Positions 1 to 9,126 of a DNA stretch of 35,319 nt are shown one piece after another. The position numbers and the translations under genes are program-made. Origin of the DNA: Bacillus sp. B1-b2 (GTDB lineage: Bacteria > Bacillota > Bacilli > Bacillales > Cytobacillaceae); assembly GCF_009183415.1 (NCBI RefSeq), contig NZ_WEHU01000039.1:1-35319 (forward strand), written 5' to 3'. Within the stretch, counting starts at the first letter, position 1. Each line of letters opens with the position of its first letter. Under the pieces are notes generated by a model that worked only from the letters and a program-made list of their open reading frames with translations, searched no databases and was not told where the DNA came from.

Positions 1-124
1 GATTGGATAGATGCATGAGAGTCTTTTTTCATGGAAAAGGAAGAATTAAATAACCATTCTAATCATTAAATTCTATCTGAAATAAAAAACTTGCAGAGAA
101 AATAGTACTTTCTCTACAAGCTGG

Positions 125-152
125 GAGAGCTGAAAAAAGCTCTCTTTTTTTT
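125..152 (+). terminator. Rho-independent terminator of a gene upstream of the window
   Basis: Arms GAGAGCT and AGCTCTC (125-131, 138-144) form a hairpin followed by eight T residues on the plus strand. A second, weaker hairpin lies just before it at about 92-120 (CTTGCAGAGAAA against TTTCTCTACAAG). The pair suggests that a plus-strand gene ends at or just before the window start. No recognisable protein can be read in the first 60 bases. Confidence 0.8.
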
Positions 153-251
153 ATTTAAACTTTGCCTAGAGTTTCAAAAAGCTTACAAGCGAGTTCATTC
201 TCTTCAAAAAAATAATTGGTCCACCAACTTAATTTTCATAGCTAATTAAAT

Positions 252-380
252 AAGCGGACATTTCCGGTTAATAACAGAATCACGCCTCTATTTAGGTATA
301 ATAAGCGGATTTTTCCGGTTAATTAAGGCAAGAAGCCTCTAATTTCCTGCGTTTTGATAAAATAGACGGAATTCTACGGC
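252..380. repeat. Dispersed short repeats, family A (left cluster)
   Basis: Three related sites follow one another: AAGCGGACATTTCCGGTTA (252-270), TAAGCGGATTTTTCCGGTTA (about 302-321) and AGACGGAATTCTACGGC (about 364-380). The core is an imperfect palindrome of the form CCGGAAAWTTCCGCTTAT, here mostly on the minus strand. Another copy lies at about 1907-1928, beyond the IS element, so the IS appears to have landed in a repeat tract. The same core recurs near 11.8-12.1 kb and 34.8-35.0 kb. No gene is visible in 153-400. Confidence 0.65.
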
Positions 381-486
381 TATTTTTAGCTATTTTTAAT
401 GTTAGAAAAGTCAAGTCCTGGATTTTGTGTAAAAGTGTCAACAATAAACTTCGACATAATCAAAATTATGATAAATAAACTACACT

Positions 487-604
487 GTTTTGAATTTACA
501 TGGAGGGGCGGGCATGATAGCCTGGCGGGCAAGTCAGGGGTTGTTAAACTCCTGACTTCCTGGCTTTACATCATGCCCGCAGAGGCTCCATGTCCATTCA
601 AAAC
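487..604. repeat. Long GC-rich imperfect hairpin inside the IS element
   Basis: The left arm starts GTTTTGAATTTACATGG and continues with GGGCGGGCATGAT. The right arm contains ATCATGCCCGC and ends CCATGTCCATTCAAAAC, which is the reverse complement with few mismatches. Inner arms AGTCAGGGG and ACTCCTGACT close the structure around a short TTGTTAA loop. It follows the transposase stop codon on the minus strand, but no T-run follows, so it does not look like an ordinary intrinsic terminator. It may block read-through transcription or be a recombination substrate; that is inference. Confidence 0.7.
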
Positions 605-633
605 TAGGCTATACCCTATACTCCTAAGACAAC

Positions 634-1797
634 TCATCCTATTGGTATTTTTTTATTTGATTGTACTTCTGCAATGTCCATTAATACTGCTCCTATCAAT
701 CTAAAAGCAGATTGAGTATGAGGGAAAATTCGTATAACCCTTTCCCTTCTCCTAACCTCTTGATTTAATCGTTCCAACGAATTTGTACTACGAATAAATT
801 GGTGGTACTTAGTTGGGTGGTTCAAATATTGAATGGCGTCTTCGAAGCCATCATCCAACGTTTCTATTGCCTTTTCCAACTTGGGGTTTTTTTCAAAATT
901 CTGTATAAACTCTTCCTTGAATTTCCTGGCATCTTCCACTTTTACAGCCTCAAATATTCTCTTTAAGCCAATTTTCACCTCATCCATCTCTTTTTTTGGC
1001 AATTGATTAAAGATATTGCGTTTAAAATGTACCGTGCAGCGTTGCCAGGTTGTCCCGATAAATTCTTGAGCTATGGCCTTTTTTAAGCCCTTATGTGCGT
1101 CTGATATGATTAATTTTGGAGATTGTAGACCGCGTGATTGTAAGTACTGAAAAAATCTTTGCCAGGCCTCATAGCTCTCAGAGTGATCCACTTTTAACCC
1201 CAGGATTTCTCGGCCATTATGTTCATTAATGGCCGTTGCAATATACACTGCCTTAGACACGACACGGTGATGTTCCCTTACTTTGATATACATGGCATCC
1301 GCAAAAATGAAGGGGTAGTATGTTGTATTAAGAGGTCTGTTTGCCCATGTATTAACGATTGGATCAAGTTTTTCAGACAAAGAAGAAACAAAAGATTTTG
1401 AAACATTCTCCCCGCATATCTGTTGAACAATATTATTTACCTTTCGGGTGGATACCCCATTCACAACCATTTCAAGGATAGAAAGGACAAAAGCTTGGTC
1501 ACAACGAGAATATCTTTCGAATACGGATGGTGAAAATTCCCCATTACGTGTACGAGGTACCTTCAAGGTTATTTTACCAATGCTCATGAGGAGTCCCCGA
1601 TCATAGTAGCCATTCCGAGAATCCTGACGGTTCGGGGTACGCTCGTAAGCTCCAGCTTGTAAATAATCATCCCGTTCTTTTTCCATCACTGAATTTAATA
1701 CTAGAACAACAGATGCTTTAACAACTGTGCCTAAATCAGAATTCATTACAGCATCTTTTAAATCTTCGATATTTAGGTTAAACTGTAGTTGAGTCAA
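634..1797 (-). CDS. IS256-family (Mutator superfamily) transposase
   Basis: This 387-residue DDE transposase should catalyse cut-and-paste or copy-out movement of the surrounding IS element. The catalytic triad is visible: D167 in FADAMY, D233 in SDAHKGL, and E342 in SLERLNQEVRRRE. The spacing matches IS256, where D167, D233 and E341 are reported. The length is close to the family's usual 390 residues, with no frameshift or internal stop, so the gene looks functional. A strong GAGGAGGAAC-type Shine-Dalgarno site precedes the ATG. The N-terminal third is probably the DNA-binding part (a family property). The neighbourhood is repeat-rich and otherwise gene-free, as expected for an insertion. 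Confidence 0.93.
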   Translation of the reverse strand: MTQLQFNLNIEDLKDAVMNSDLGTVVKASVVLVLNSVMEKERDDYLQAGAYERTPNRQDSRNGYYDRGLLMSIGKITLKVPRTRNGEFSPSVFERYSRCDQAFVLSILEMVVNGVSTRKVNNIVQQICGENVSKSFVSSLSEKLDPIVNTWANRPLNTTYYPFIFADAMYIKVREHHRVVSKAVYIATAINEHNGREILGLKVDHSESYEAWQRFFQYLQSRGLQSPKLIISDAHKGLKKAIAQEFIGTTWQRCTVHFKRNIFNQLPKKEMDEVKIGLKRIFEAVKVEDARKFKEEFIQNFEKNPKLEKAIETLDDGFEDAIQYLNHPTKYHQFIRSTNSLERLNQEVRRRERVIRIFPHTQSAFRLIGAVLMDIAEVQSNKKIPIG

Positions 1798-2133
1798 AAT
1801 ATGTTCCTCCTCCTTGTTTTCGTCGCTGTTAACATTGTAGACAAGAGGAATTATTTTGACTCCTTTTCTTTTTACACAATTATACGGACTTAATCGTCAG
1901 AAAAGGATTAAGCGGATTTTTCCGGCTATTATCTAATGGATGCTTTACCTATTCCCACGACTTGCGCATAGACTCTTGATAGCAGATGTAGGAATAAAAA
2001 ATAGAGGAGTAAACTGAAATAGTCGCGTAACAATGGTTGATGATGGAATAATCAATCTGTTAACAAGATAAAGAATTAAAGAAAAAGGTAGTTTTAATCC
2101 GTATTATTGTAAGACAAGTCCCAATATCTCACC

Positions 2134-2213
2134 ATTGATTGTGAAAGGTGAGACTCCCTACAGACTTAGAGCTTCCCCCGTGAAAAAGCGATCCCCTGAA
2201 GCGGAAATCAACT
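2134..2213 (-). repeat. Repeat family B, diverged inverted copy
   Basis: Read on the minus strand this contains GTTGATTTCCGCT, then a CGCTTT block, then GGGAGTCTCACC and CAATCAATGG. These are the same landmarks in the same order as in the copy at 26964-27126. It is the third and most decayed copy in the window. Confidence 0.5.
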
Positions 2214-2365
2214 TCTCCCATTAAAAGTAGAACTAACAAAATACTCCACCAAACCTAAAAAACTCCTCGATTATTTTAAAACATTTCAAAAATATGTCCA
2301 AACCCCAACTTTTTTAAGAAAAAAGAAAAAATCAGGCATTAGTCTATTGATGTGAGCATCTAATC

Positions 2366-2410
2366 ACTGTATAGTACAGTATTGTGTTTACTTTACGTGT
2401 TTTTCGTAAA
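2366..2410. promoter_or_regulatory. Two palindromes upstream of ygaE (candidate operator)
   Basis: ACTGTATAGTACAGT (2366-2380) is a perfect 6-3-6 palindrome. TTTACG (2392-2397) and CGTAAA (2405-2410) form a second inverted repeat with a 7-nt spacer. Both lie 55-100 bp before the ygaE start, where a repressor could act. No clear -35/-10 pair could be assigned, and the sites match no regulator I can name. Confidence 0.35.
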
Positions 2411-2463
2411 AAGTATGGGTATAAGAAAAATAGTTTAATTAGCTACAGAAAGGATTACTCTTT

Positions 2464-3549
2464 ATGACTTTAGGAGCGCGCATTCTGAAAACAGGAATCG
2501 CCATCGTATTAGCTTTATTTCTCGCACAACTATTAAACGCACCAACACCAGTGTTTGCTGGTATCTCAGCGATATTTGCTATCCAACCAACCGTTTACCG
2601 GTCTTATTTATCAATCATTGAACAAATACAAGGTAACCTAATTGGTGCGATTATCGCCGTTGTCTTCACATTAAGCTTTGGAAACAACGTATTTATTATT
2701 GGACTAGCAGCAGTTGTCGTGATCACCATTAACTTAAAGCTTAAATTAGAAAAAACAATCATCCTATCTGCCGTTACATTAATAGCCATTATGGAATCAC
2801 CAACAGATGATTTCATCACATTTTCTATCATTCGCTTTTCAACTGTTATGTTAGGAATATTATCTGCATCCATTGTTAACTTAATTTTCTTACCTCCAAA
2901 GTATGAGAATAAACTATATAACAACGTTTCAGATATGAGTGAAGAAATTACTAAATGGATTCGCCTAAATATTAGACATGCCTCAGAGCATGCTCTTTTA
3001 AAAAATGATATTGATAAATTGTCAGACCGCATGATGAAGATAGATCAACTGTATACATTGTATAAAGAAGAACGGAATTACTTTAAGAAAACCACTTTAC
3101 TTAAATCACGAAAATTAGTGATTTATAGGCAAATGATTACTACCTTAAAGAAGTCATTCCAAACCTTGAAGAAATTGCATCGCTATGAAAATGATTTAAA
3201 GTCATTGCCAGAAGAGTTCCAAAATAATATTCAACAGCAGTTAGACTGTCTTATCCACCATCACGAGCATGCGATGTTAAAATTTATTGGAAAAGTAAAA
3301 CCAAGTGTGACCTTTGAAGAAGGAAGTATAAGTCTTGATCGTAGACATTTATTCCAACAATTGATGGAACACTATAAAGATTCGGAAATAATTCCAAAAG
3401 AGAATGAAGAAGAATTAATGCAATACCATATCATGCAGATTATTTCTGCCATTATTGAGTATGATGAACATGTAGAGCATTTAGATACATTAATTACTTC
3501 CATGCAGGTACACCATAAGCATGAAGCAGAAGTAACCATAGAAGAATAG
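2464..3549 (+). CDS. ygaE: YgaE-like aromatic acid exporter family membrane protein
   Basis: A 361-residue protein with a hydrophobic N-terminal half and a long soluble C-terminal half. Roughly residues 1-145 give several membrane segments (for example ALFLAQLL, IIGLAAVVVITINL, IIRFSTVMLGILSASIVNLI). The rest is rich in charged helices, probably coiled coil. This is the layout of the ArAE/FUSC-related family, whose members are predicted exporters of aromatic acids or similar anions. Substrate and direction are not shown for this protein. GAAAGGA precedes the ATG by about 8 nt. The position beside ygaD, convergent with it, matches the B. subtilis order and supports the name. The two genes share the terminator at 3551-3599. 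Confidence 0.8.
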   Translation: MTLGARILKTGIAIVLALFLAQLLNAPTPVFAGISAIFAIQPTVYRSYLSIIEQIQGNLIGAIIAVVFTLSFGNNVFIIGLAAVVVITINLKLKLEKTIILSAVTLIAIMESPTDDFITFSIIRFSTVMLGILSASIVNLIFLPPKYENKLYNNVSDMSEEITKWIRLNIRHASEHALLKNDIDKLSDRMMKIDQLYTLYKEERNYFKKTTLLKSRKLVIYRQMITTLKKSFQTLKKLHRYENDLKSLPEEFQNNIQQQLDCLIHHHEHAMLKFIGKVKPSVTFEEGSISLDRRHLFQQLMEHYKDSEIIPKENEEELMQYHIMQIISAIIEYDEHVEHLDTLITSMQVHHKHEAEVTIEE

Positions 3550-3550
3550 T

Positions 3551-3599
3551 AAAAAAGAGGGATAAGTAGTTAGGTTTCATACTACTTATCCCTCTTTTT
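3551..3599. terminator. Bidirectional terminator between ygaE and ygaD
   Basis: AAAAAGAGGGATAAGTAGT pairs perfectly with ACTACTTATCCCTCTTTTT around a loop of about 10 nt. The A and T runs on the two sides let it serve both convergent genes. It abuts the ygaD stop codon. Confidence 0.92.
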
Positions 3600-5346
3600 A
3601 ATTTCCTAACTGTTGGATCTGGAACAAATCAAAGTAATGACCTTGCTGCTTCATTAACTCCTCATGATTTCCTTCTTCAACAATTTTTCCATGCTCAATT
3701 AAAACGATTCGATCAGAATGTGTAATAGTTGATAAACGATGTGCCACAATTAAGGTAGTTCGATCCTTCGCTAAAAGACCAAGTGATTCTTGAATGGACT
3801 GTTCACTCTCTAAATCAAGCGCAGAGGTCGCTTCATCTAATATAAGAATAGGTGGATTCTTTAGGAAAACACGAGCAATAGCTACTCTTTGCTTTTGCCC
3901 ACCACTTAGTTTCACTCCTCTTTCTCCTACCTTGGTATCATATCCTTCAGGTAGTTGTGTGATAAAATCATGGGCATTCGCAGCCTTAGCAGCTGCAATG
4001 ACTTCTTCTTCCGTTGCATCAGGCTTTCCTATTTTAATATTCTCTCTAATAGATTCACTAAACAAAATATTATCTTGCAAAACCATCCCTATCTTATCTC
4101 GTAAAGAGCGGGCTTGAAAATCTCTAATATCCACTCCATCTAGAAGTATTTCTCCACCTGTCACATCATAGAACCTAGGAATTAAGCTTATTAAGGAAGA
4201 TTTTCCTCCACCACTCATCCCAACAAAAGCAATCGTTTCTCCCTTTTTAATATGTAAGGAAACATCATTAAGCACTTTCGGATCTTCTTGGTTATAAGCA
4301 AAATCAACGTTCCTAAAAGCAATATCTCCTAGCACATTTTCACATGGAATAGCTTGTGGTTTATCTTGAATATCATATTTTTCATCTACTAAATCAAATA
4401 CTCTATCCATAGAAGCAATAGATTGTGTCAGAGTAGTGGAAGAATTCACTAGTCTTCTTAATGGATTATACAATCTTTCAATATAAGCAAAAAACGCAAT
4501 CATTGTTCCTAGAGATAAATTTCCTTGTAGTACTTGATAACCGGAATAAGCAATCACAAATAGTGGGGATATATCTGTAATGGTGTTAACCACTGCAAAT
4601 GCTTTGGCATTCCACTTTGTATGTTCTACTGCTTTATTTAAGAACTCACTATTATAGCGCTGAAAATGTTTTTGTTCGTGATCCTCTGTAGCAAAGCTTT
4701 TAATAACAGACATCCCTTGTACTCTTTCATGTAAAAAACTCTGTACTCCCGCTAATGCTTGCGATCTATCTCTTGTTAGTGTACGTAAATTTCCAAAGAA
4801 ATAGCTAACAGAAAAAGCGTAGAACGGTAATAGAATAATGGATACAAGTGTTAGTTTAATATCCATTGTAAACATAATTCCAATTGTAATTAAAATTGTT
4901 ACTGCATCTAGCCACAAATTCATTAAGCCTGTTAGGATAAAATTCTTTGTTTGCTCCACATCATTAATCACTCGCGATATGACTTCACCAGCTCTAGTAT
5001 TGGAATAGTACTTTAAGCTTAGTTTCTGTAAATGGGCAAATAACTGATCGCGAATATCATATAATATTTTGTTCGATGTCCATTGTGCAAAATATTGACG
5101 ATAATATTCAATTGGTGGACGAACGACGATAAAAATGACTGTCATCACAATCATGATTGTCCATAGATGACTGCTTTTATCTGCTTGACTTAGACTTCCG
5201 TTATTAATAATATCGTCAATCACATATTTCAATAACAACGGAATTAATAATGGGATTGCAAATTTAATAACCCCAATGAAGATCGTGCCAATAATCTGCC
5301 ACTTATAAGGCCTCACAAACCTCATATATCTTTTCATGCTATCCAT
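3598..5346 (-). CDS. ygaD: ABC multidrug/lipid exporter half-transporter (YgaD, MsbA/BmrA type)
   Basis: A 582-residue fusion of a membrane domain (about 1-320, six helices expected) and an ATPase domain (about 340-582). ATPase motifs are complete: Walker A GMSGGGKS (376-383), signature LSGGQKQR, Walker [13 protein letters not shown], and the switch histidine in IVAHRLS. Proteins of this type work as homodimers and use ATP to export lipophilic drugs or lipids; the natural substrate here is unknown. A GAGGGGG ribosome site lies 7 nt before the ATG, and a near-consensus sigma-A promoter lies at 5378-5405. The gene is convergent with ygaE and follows ntdP on the same strand, with the ntdP terminator between them, so it is probably its own transcription unit. 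Confidence 0.92.
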   Translation of the reverse strand: MDSMKRYMRFVRPYKWQIIGTIFIGVIKFAIPLLIPLLLKYVIDDIINNGSLSQADKSSHLWTIMIVMTVIFIVVRPPIEYYRQYFAQWTSNKILYDIRDQLFAHLQKLSLKYYSNTRAGEVISRVINDVEQTKNFILTGLMNLWLDAVTILITIGIMFTMDIKLTLVSIILLPFYAFSVSYFFGNLRTLTRDRSQALAGVQSFLHERVQGMSVIKSFATEDHEQKHFQRYNSEFLNKAVEHTKWNAKAFAVVNTITDISPLFVIAYSGYQVLQGNLSLGTMIAFFAYIERLYNPLRRLVNSSTTLTQSIASMDRVFDLVDEKYDIQDKPQAIPCENVLGDIAFRNVDFAYNQEDPKVLNDVSLHIKKGETIAFVGMSGGGKSSLISLIPRFYDVTGGEILLDGVDIRDFQARSLRDKIGMVLQDNILFSESIRENIKIGKPDATEEEVIAAAKAANAHDFITQLPEGYDTKVGERGVKLSGGQKQRVAIARVFLKNPPILILDEATSALDLESEQSIQESLGLLAKDRTTLIVAHRLSTITHSDRIVLIEHGKIVEEGNHEELMKQQGHYFDLFQIQQLGN

Positions 5347-5377
5347 GAAAATTCCCCCTCACATGTTCCAACAAAAC

Positions 5378-5405
5378 ATTGTATCACTAATAGTTTTCCT
5401 GTCAA
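5378..5405 (-). promoter_or_regulatory. Sigma-A promoter of ygaD
   Basis: On the minus strand TTGACA (5405-5400) is followed after 16 bp by TACAAT (5383-5378). The -35 box is perfect and the -10 box has one mismatch. Transcription would start about 25 nt before the ygaD ATG. Confidence 0.75.
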
Positions 5406-5406
5406 A

Positions 5407-5441
5407 AGAAAAAAGCCTGCTGAATATCAACATGCTTTTTT
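5407..5441 (-). terminator. Terminator of ntdP
   Basis: Read on the minus strand, AAAAAAGCATGTTG and CAGCAGGCTTTTTT form a mostly paired stem around ATATT, ending in a T-run. It lies just after the ntdP stop codon and overlaps the -35 end of the ygaD promoter region. Confidence 0.75.
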
Positions 5442-5453
5442 CAGTCGTTCTTA

Positions 5454-5984
5454 TTAACTTCTGTACGTTAAGTATCTTTCATACCATAAATCAACAAAAT
5501 CTGGAGCAAAGGGACCTTTTCTTTGTCGGATCCATTGTATTAATTGATTAACTTGCGACTTTAGAATACGATCAATCGCCTCTGGATACTTCATCTCCTG
5601 CCTGTGACGTTCATACTCATCTTCATCCAATAAATTAAATGTCATATCAGGGAAAATCTTAATGTCCAAATCATAATCGATATACTTGACTGCTTCGCCA
5701 TCATAAATAAATGGTGAACTAAGGTTACAGTAATAATGAATACCATCTTCTCTTAGCATTCCAATGACATTAAACCATTGTTGTGAATGAAAATAGCAAA
5801 TAGCAGGTTCACGCGTGATCCATGTTCTCCCGTCTGATTCCGTAACAATTGTTCGATCATTTCCGCCTATTATTAAATTTTGCGTCCCTTTAAGTATCGT
5901 TGTTTCGTCCCAGATTCGATGGATGTGACCATTATGTTTATAACTATGAATTTGTATTGGTTCACCCTCGATAGGTACGCCCAT
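5454..5984 (-). CDS. ntdP: Nucleoside tri-/diphosphatase NtdP (YgaC, DUF402)
   Basis: A 176-residue soluble protein closely resembling B. subtilis YgaC/NtdP, which hydrolyses nucleoside di- and triphosphates with divalent metal. Family blocks are easy to see: [16 protein letters not shown] near the N-terminus, [33 protein letters not shown], the acidic [13 protein letters not shown] stretch that probably holds metal ligands, and [18 protein letters not shown] at the end. The open frame runs 53 codons further upstream, but that extension is not family-like. The ATG at 5984 has AGGGGAG 9 nt before it and gives exactly the B. subtilis length. ygaB lies upstream on the same strand. Confidence 0.93.
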   Translation of the reverse strand: MGVPIEGEPIQIHSYKHNGHIHRIWDETTILKGTQNLIIGGNDRTIVTESDGRTWITREPAICYFHSQQWFNVIGMLREDGIHYYCNLSSPFIYDGEAVKYIDYDLDIKIFPDMTFNLLDEDEYERHRQEMKYPEAIDRILKSQVNQLIQWIRQRKGPFAPDFVDLWYERYLTYRS

Positions 5985-6167
5985 TATCTTCTCCCCTACT
6001 TTCATTTTGCGGACGCTTTGCAACCTGTTACATAAAAACGACTTTATTCTTTCCATAAGGCAACAAAGTACGATTCCTCTTTTTCTATTATTATAACGGT
6101 TATTGGAAAAATTTAAAACAAAAGAACCATTGAAATTACACAATGGTTTAAATATTCTCTTATTAAA

Positions 6168-6428
6168 TTAGGTTGCTGATAATTTTAATTCGTTTTCTTG
6201 ATATACTTTAATTACTTTTTCGGTTTGGTTTTCAAAGATTTGCTGGATCTCTTTTAGTTCACTTTTCATCTTCACAATTTCTACCTGTACATCCTTTAAT
6301 TCTGTTTCTTTTTGTAAGGTTTGAAGTTGTGTTTCAATTTCTTCACACCGTTCTAACTCACTTTGTAAATATAAGAGTTTTTCCATTGTACGCATTTGTT
6401 CTCCCACTAACCCGTTAAATAAATCCAT
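6168..6428 (-). CDS. ygaB: YgaB-like coiled-coil protein
   Basis: A short (86-residue) charged protein predicted to be almost entirely helical coiled coil (for example LLYLQSELERCEEIETQLQ, and KSELKEIQQIFENQTEKV). No catalytic motif is seen and its function is unknown. The name rests on similarity to B. subtilis YgaB and on its place between ntdP and sspE. The ATG at 6428 is preferred, with GGGATGTG upstream; an ATG four codons earlier is possible. The frame is closed by TAA at 6168, 184 bp before the ntdP start. Confidence 0.75.
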   Translation of the reverse strand: MDLFNGLVGEQMRTMEKLLYLQSELERCEEIETQLQTLQKETELKDVQVEIVKMKSELKEIQQIFENQTEKVIKVYQENELKLSAT

Positions 6429-6440
6429 GAAAAAACACAT

Positions 6441-6703
6441 CCCAGCATATAGTTTTTATTGATGAATCTTCTATTACTATTTCTTCTTCTTTTAGTTTAT
6501 TCCTTTGACTAGTTCTGTAGACTAAGAAGAGGTTTTGTCGAAGTTTAAATAAAAAAATTTGATGATTAATTTTCTTATAATGGAGGGAATTGATTTTCTT
6601 TTTTCTACTTAATCTAAAATCTTCTTTAAAGGTTATATAAACTGCAGTATGTAAAAATAGGTTATTTTCATCTCATTTAAAAAGATAAATAATAGTATGT
6701 TCC
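6441..6703. other. Gene-free interval between ygaB and sspE
   Basis: A/T-rich DNA that must hold the ygaB promoter on the minus strand. No protein longer than about 20 residues with a good start is visible, and no repeat or RNA was recognised apart from the sspE terminator at its edge. Confidence 0.5.
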
Positions 6704-6749
6704 AAAAAAAAACATAGCAAAGGGCACTTTCGGAATGAAGTGCCCTTTG
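6704..6749 (-). terminator. Terminator of sspE
   Basis: CAAAGGGCACTT and AAGTGCCCTTTG are perfectly complementary around an 8-nt loop. On the minus strand the stem is followed by GCTATG and nine T residues. Confidence 0.88.
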
Positions 6750-6754
6750 TAGCA

Positions 6755-6940
6755 TTATTTGCTAGAGTTTTTACCTTTTTGTGCTTCTGCTTTTGCATTA
6801 CGTTGTTTTACTTCTTCAACGCTTGTTTCGCTAGCAAATTCAGTACCATACTGACCTTGTTGTCCAGCAGATGCAGCGTTTTGTTGTTTTACTTCTTGGA
6901 TGTTAGTACCTGTTTGAGTAACACCAGCTTTTTTAGCCAT
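6755..6940 (-). CDS. sspE: Gamma-type small acid-soluble spore protein
   Basis: A 61-residue protein rich in Gln, Ala, Gly, Lys and Glu with no hydrophobic core, as in gamma-type SASPs. These accumulate in the developing spore and are degraded on germination to supply amino acids. The germination protease recognition block TEFASETS is present once, flanked by the related stretches QEVKQQNAAS and EEVKQRNAKA, the remains of the family's internal repeat. B. subtilis SspE is longer (84 residues), so this is a compact form. GGAGGTG precedes the ATG at 6940; the open frame extends five codons further but lacks a ribosome site there. A forespore sigma-G promoter is expected, but I could not place it confidently. 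Confidence 0.93.
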   Translation of the reverse strand: MAKKAGVTQTGTNIQEVKQQNAASAGQQGQYGTEFASETSVEEVKQRNAKAEAQKGKNSSK

Positions 6941-7032
6941 CAATATCACCTCCACGAATATTAATTTGTCCCGTATCGTTACGTTCTATCCAAGAAATTT
7001 TTATAACAATTTTTCCCAGTTTAAATCCACGT

Positions 7033-7060
7033 AAAAAAAGAGAGATTTCTCTCTCTTTTA
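7033..7060. terminator. Terminator downstream of fabL
   Basis: AAAAGAGAGA and TCTCTCTTTT pair around a 4-nt loop just after the fabL stop codon, with a run of T on the minus strand. Confidence 0.8.
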
Positions 7061-7064
7061 AGTC

Positions 7065-7841
<777 letters not shown>

Positions 7842-7923
7842 TCATTTTACCTCTATTCGTGTATAGTTCGCAATGAACATTAACACAATACATATAGAAA
7901 CTAAGAGAAGGAAGGTATCTAAT

Positions 7924-8148
7924 ATGTACGTTGGAAGAGATATGACAGAGCTATCCATGCTTACAAAAGGAGATTGGAGAGAAAGTGAACTAGCGTATTT
8001 CCATCATTCCCTACAACAAATGACTCCTTACTTAAATGTAGAAGGACAAAGCATTCATCGTGAAATTATTCAAGAGATTGAAAAAAGAGGCGGATTAAAG
8101 AGGAATGAAGCTGATTATACGCATGGAACAGAGGTTAGTTATGATTAA
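7924..8148 (+). CDS. yfhS: YfhS-like conserved small protein
   Basis: A 74-residue soluble protein starting MYVGRDMTELSMLTKGDW, with a conserved tail including KRGGLKRNEADYTHGT. Its function is unknown. The ATG at 7924 follows AAGGAAGG by about 9 nt and gives the same length as B. subtilis YfhS; the open frame extends 17 codons upstream without a ribosome site. It is divergent from fabL, as in B. subtilis, with about 115 bp between the starts for both promoters. Confidence 0.8.
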   Translation: MYVGRDMTELSMLTKGDWRESELAYFHHSLQQMTPYLNVEGQSIHREIIQEIEKRGGLKRNEADYTHGTEVSYD

Positions 8149-8149
8149 G

Positions 8150-8175
8150 AGAGATAAGGGTTAGCCCTTATCTCT
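8150..8175 (+). terminator. Terminator of yfhS
   Basis: AGAGATAAGGG and CCCTTATCTCT form a perfect 11-bp stem with a 4-nt loop immediately after the stop codon. The trailing T-run is short. Confidence 0.8.
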
Positions 8176-8254
8176 TTGTCCAGCTCAAATATTAATTAAA
8201 CTATATCCACTCTTTTCATGTGTCAGCTGTGTACTTCTAGTCATTATCACCTAT

Positions 8255-9064
8255 TCATCTCTTCGCAATTGGATACTCTAACCAAGTCCCATCACTTTCC
8301 TTATCAAAACTAGAATACAACTTTGTCCTAGTATCATACTTCAACAAAGGAATAATCTTACTCTTCATTGTTTCTCCATCAATATAAAAATGACTATATG
8401 TATCCCAATAGACTTTGCCTAGATAGCTATTATCTTTCGAAACATCAACAGTTGATACATGACCTGCAATGATATCTTTATAAAAATCTCCCGTTTCAGC
8501 AGGGTACTTCCAATAAAATTCATTAGGCTCTGTTGCATGCTTCCAAAGTTCTTCATCTACTTCACAAATACCTGCATGTACATATATTTGATCTTCCGTT
8601 TCATAATAGGGAGAACATTTATCTTTATCTAAAAACCACTCTAATAACTGCGAATGTCTTTCGTTCAGTTTTTTTACTAAGAATTTACTTTTATCTACAT
8701 ATGATCCTTCTCTCATCACTGGTTGATCTTCTATCTTTTCAAATTGCTCTTTTGAAAAGAAGCTTTTAAGTGTAAGTAGTTGAAAATCATACATAAGCCA
8801 TTGTGATTCGTCTTCTAATGTTGTATACCAGTCAAGAAACATTTTATCATGGTTTCCTAGTAGAGTTTTCACTTGCCCTGGATATTTCTCTTCTAGTTCC
8901 TTTATATGATGAAGCACCTGACAGCTATCAGTACCACGATCTACATAATCTCCTAGCAAAATAAATTGATTTTCCTTATCAGAATCTAAATCAACGAGAT
9001 GTAAAGTATCTATCATTTCTTCATAATATCCATGAATGTCACTAATAGAATAAATTATCGCCAC
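8255..9064 (-). CDS. PPP-family metallophosphatase (serine/threonine phosphatase or ApaH-like)
   Basis: A 269-residue calcineurin-like phosphoesterase. The full metal-binding signature is present: SDIHG near residue 7, GDYVDRG, LGNHD, then VHAG and AGH further on. These ligands bind two metal ions and hydrolyse phosphomonoesters. Bacterial members dephosphorylate proteins (PrpE-like) or cleave diadenosine tetraphosphate; the sequence does not settle which. A GTG at 9064 is the likely start because AGAGGTG lies 6 nt before it; a GTG three codons earlier lies inside that site. The gene separates yfhS from mutY, which are neighbours in B. subtilis as I recall, so it seems to be an insertion in this lineage. 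Confidence 0.85.
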   Translation of the reverse strand: MAIIYSISDIHGYYEEMIDTLHLVDLDSDKENQFILLGDYVDRGTDSCQVLHHIKELEEKYPGQVKTLLGNHDKMFLDWYTTLEDESQWLMYDFQLLTLKSFFSKEQFEKIEDQPVMREGSYVDKSKFLVKKLNERHSQLLEWFLDKDKCSPYYETEDQIYVHAGICEVDEELWKHATEPNEFYWKYPAETGDFYKDIIAGHVSTVDVSKDNSYLGKVYWDTYSHFYIDGETMKSKIIPLLKYDTRTKLYSSFDKESDGTWLEYPIAKR

Positions 9065-9126
9065 ATATAACACCTCTTTTACATATTTTCACATATCCAA
9101 AATCTACTTTAAATTCCAATAAAAAC

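Larger units (their letters stand above)
410..1896 (-). mobile_element. IS256-family insertion sequence
   Basis: The element holds one transposase gene (634-1797, minus). Imperfect terminal inverted repeats can be seen: the right end, read on the minus strand, gives GATTAAGTCCGTATAATTGTG (ending about 1895), and the left end (about 411-432) gives AAGTCCTGGATTTTGTGTAAAA. As remembered, the right-end sequence resembles the ends of IS256 itself. The flanks TTAGAAAA (402-409) and TCAGAAAA (1897-1904) could be an 8-bp target duplication with one mismatch. The exact ends are uncertain by a few bases. About 200 bp between the gene's stop codon and the left end holds a very long GC-rich hairpin. Confidence 0.8.
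1905..2463. other. Gene-free interval between the IS element and ygaE
   Basis: About 560 bp without a convincing gene. It holds a family A repeat at its start (AAGCGGATTTTTCCGGCTAT, about 1910-1929), a diverged inverted copy of repeat family B (about 2134-2213), and two palindromes just upstream of ygaE. Short open frames here lack both good ribosome sites and recognisable content. Confidence 0.6.

Noticed and set aside
252-380. Family A repeats read as a CRISPR array
   Set aside because: Repeat cores vary in sequence, orientation and spacing, no constant direct repeat with unique spacers exists, and there are no cas genes.
2604-3032. 142-codon minus-strand frame inside ygaE
   Set aside because: It is antisense to a well-supported gene, has no family resemblance, and its length is explained by the codon pattern of the real gene.
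5985-6143. N-terminal extension of the ntdP frame (53 codons)
   Set aside because: The extension is unlike the family, lacks a ribosome site, and the internal ATG has a strong one and gives the standard 176-residue length.
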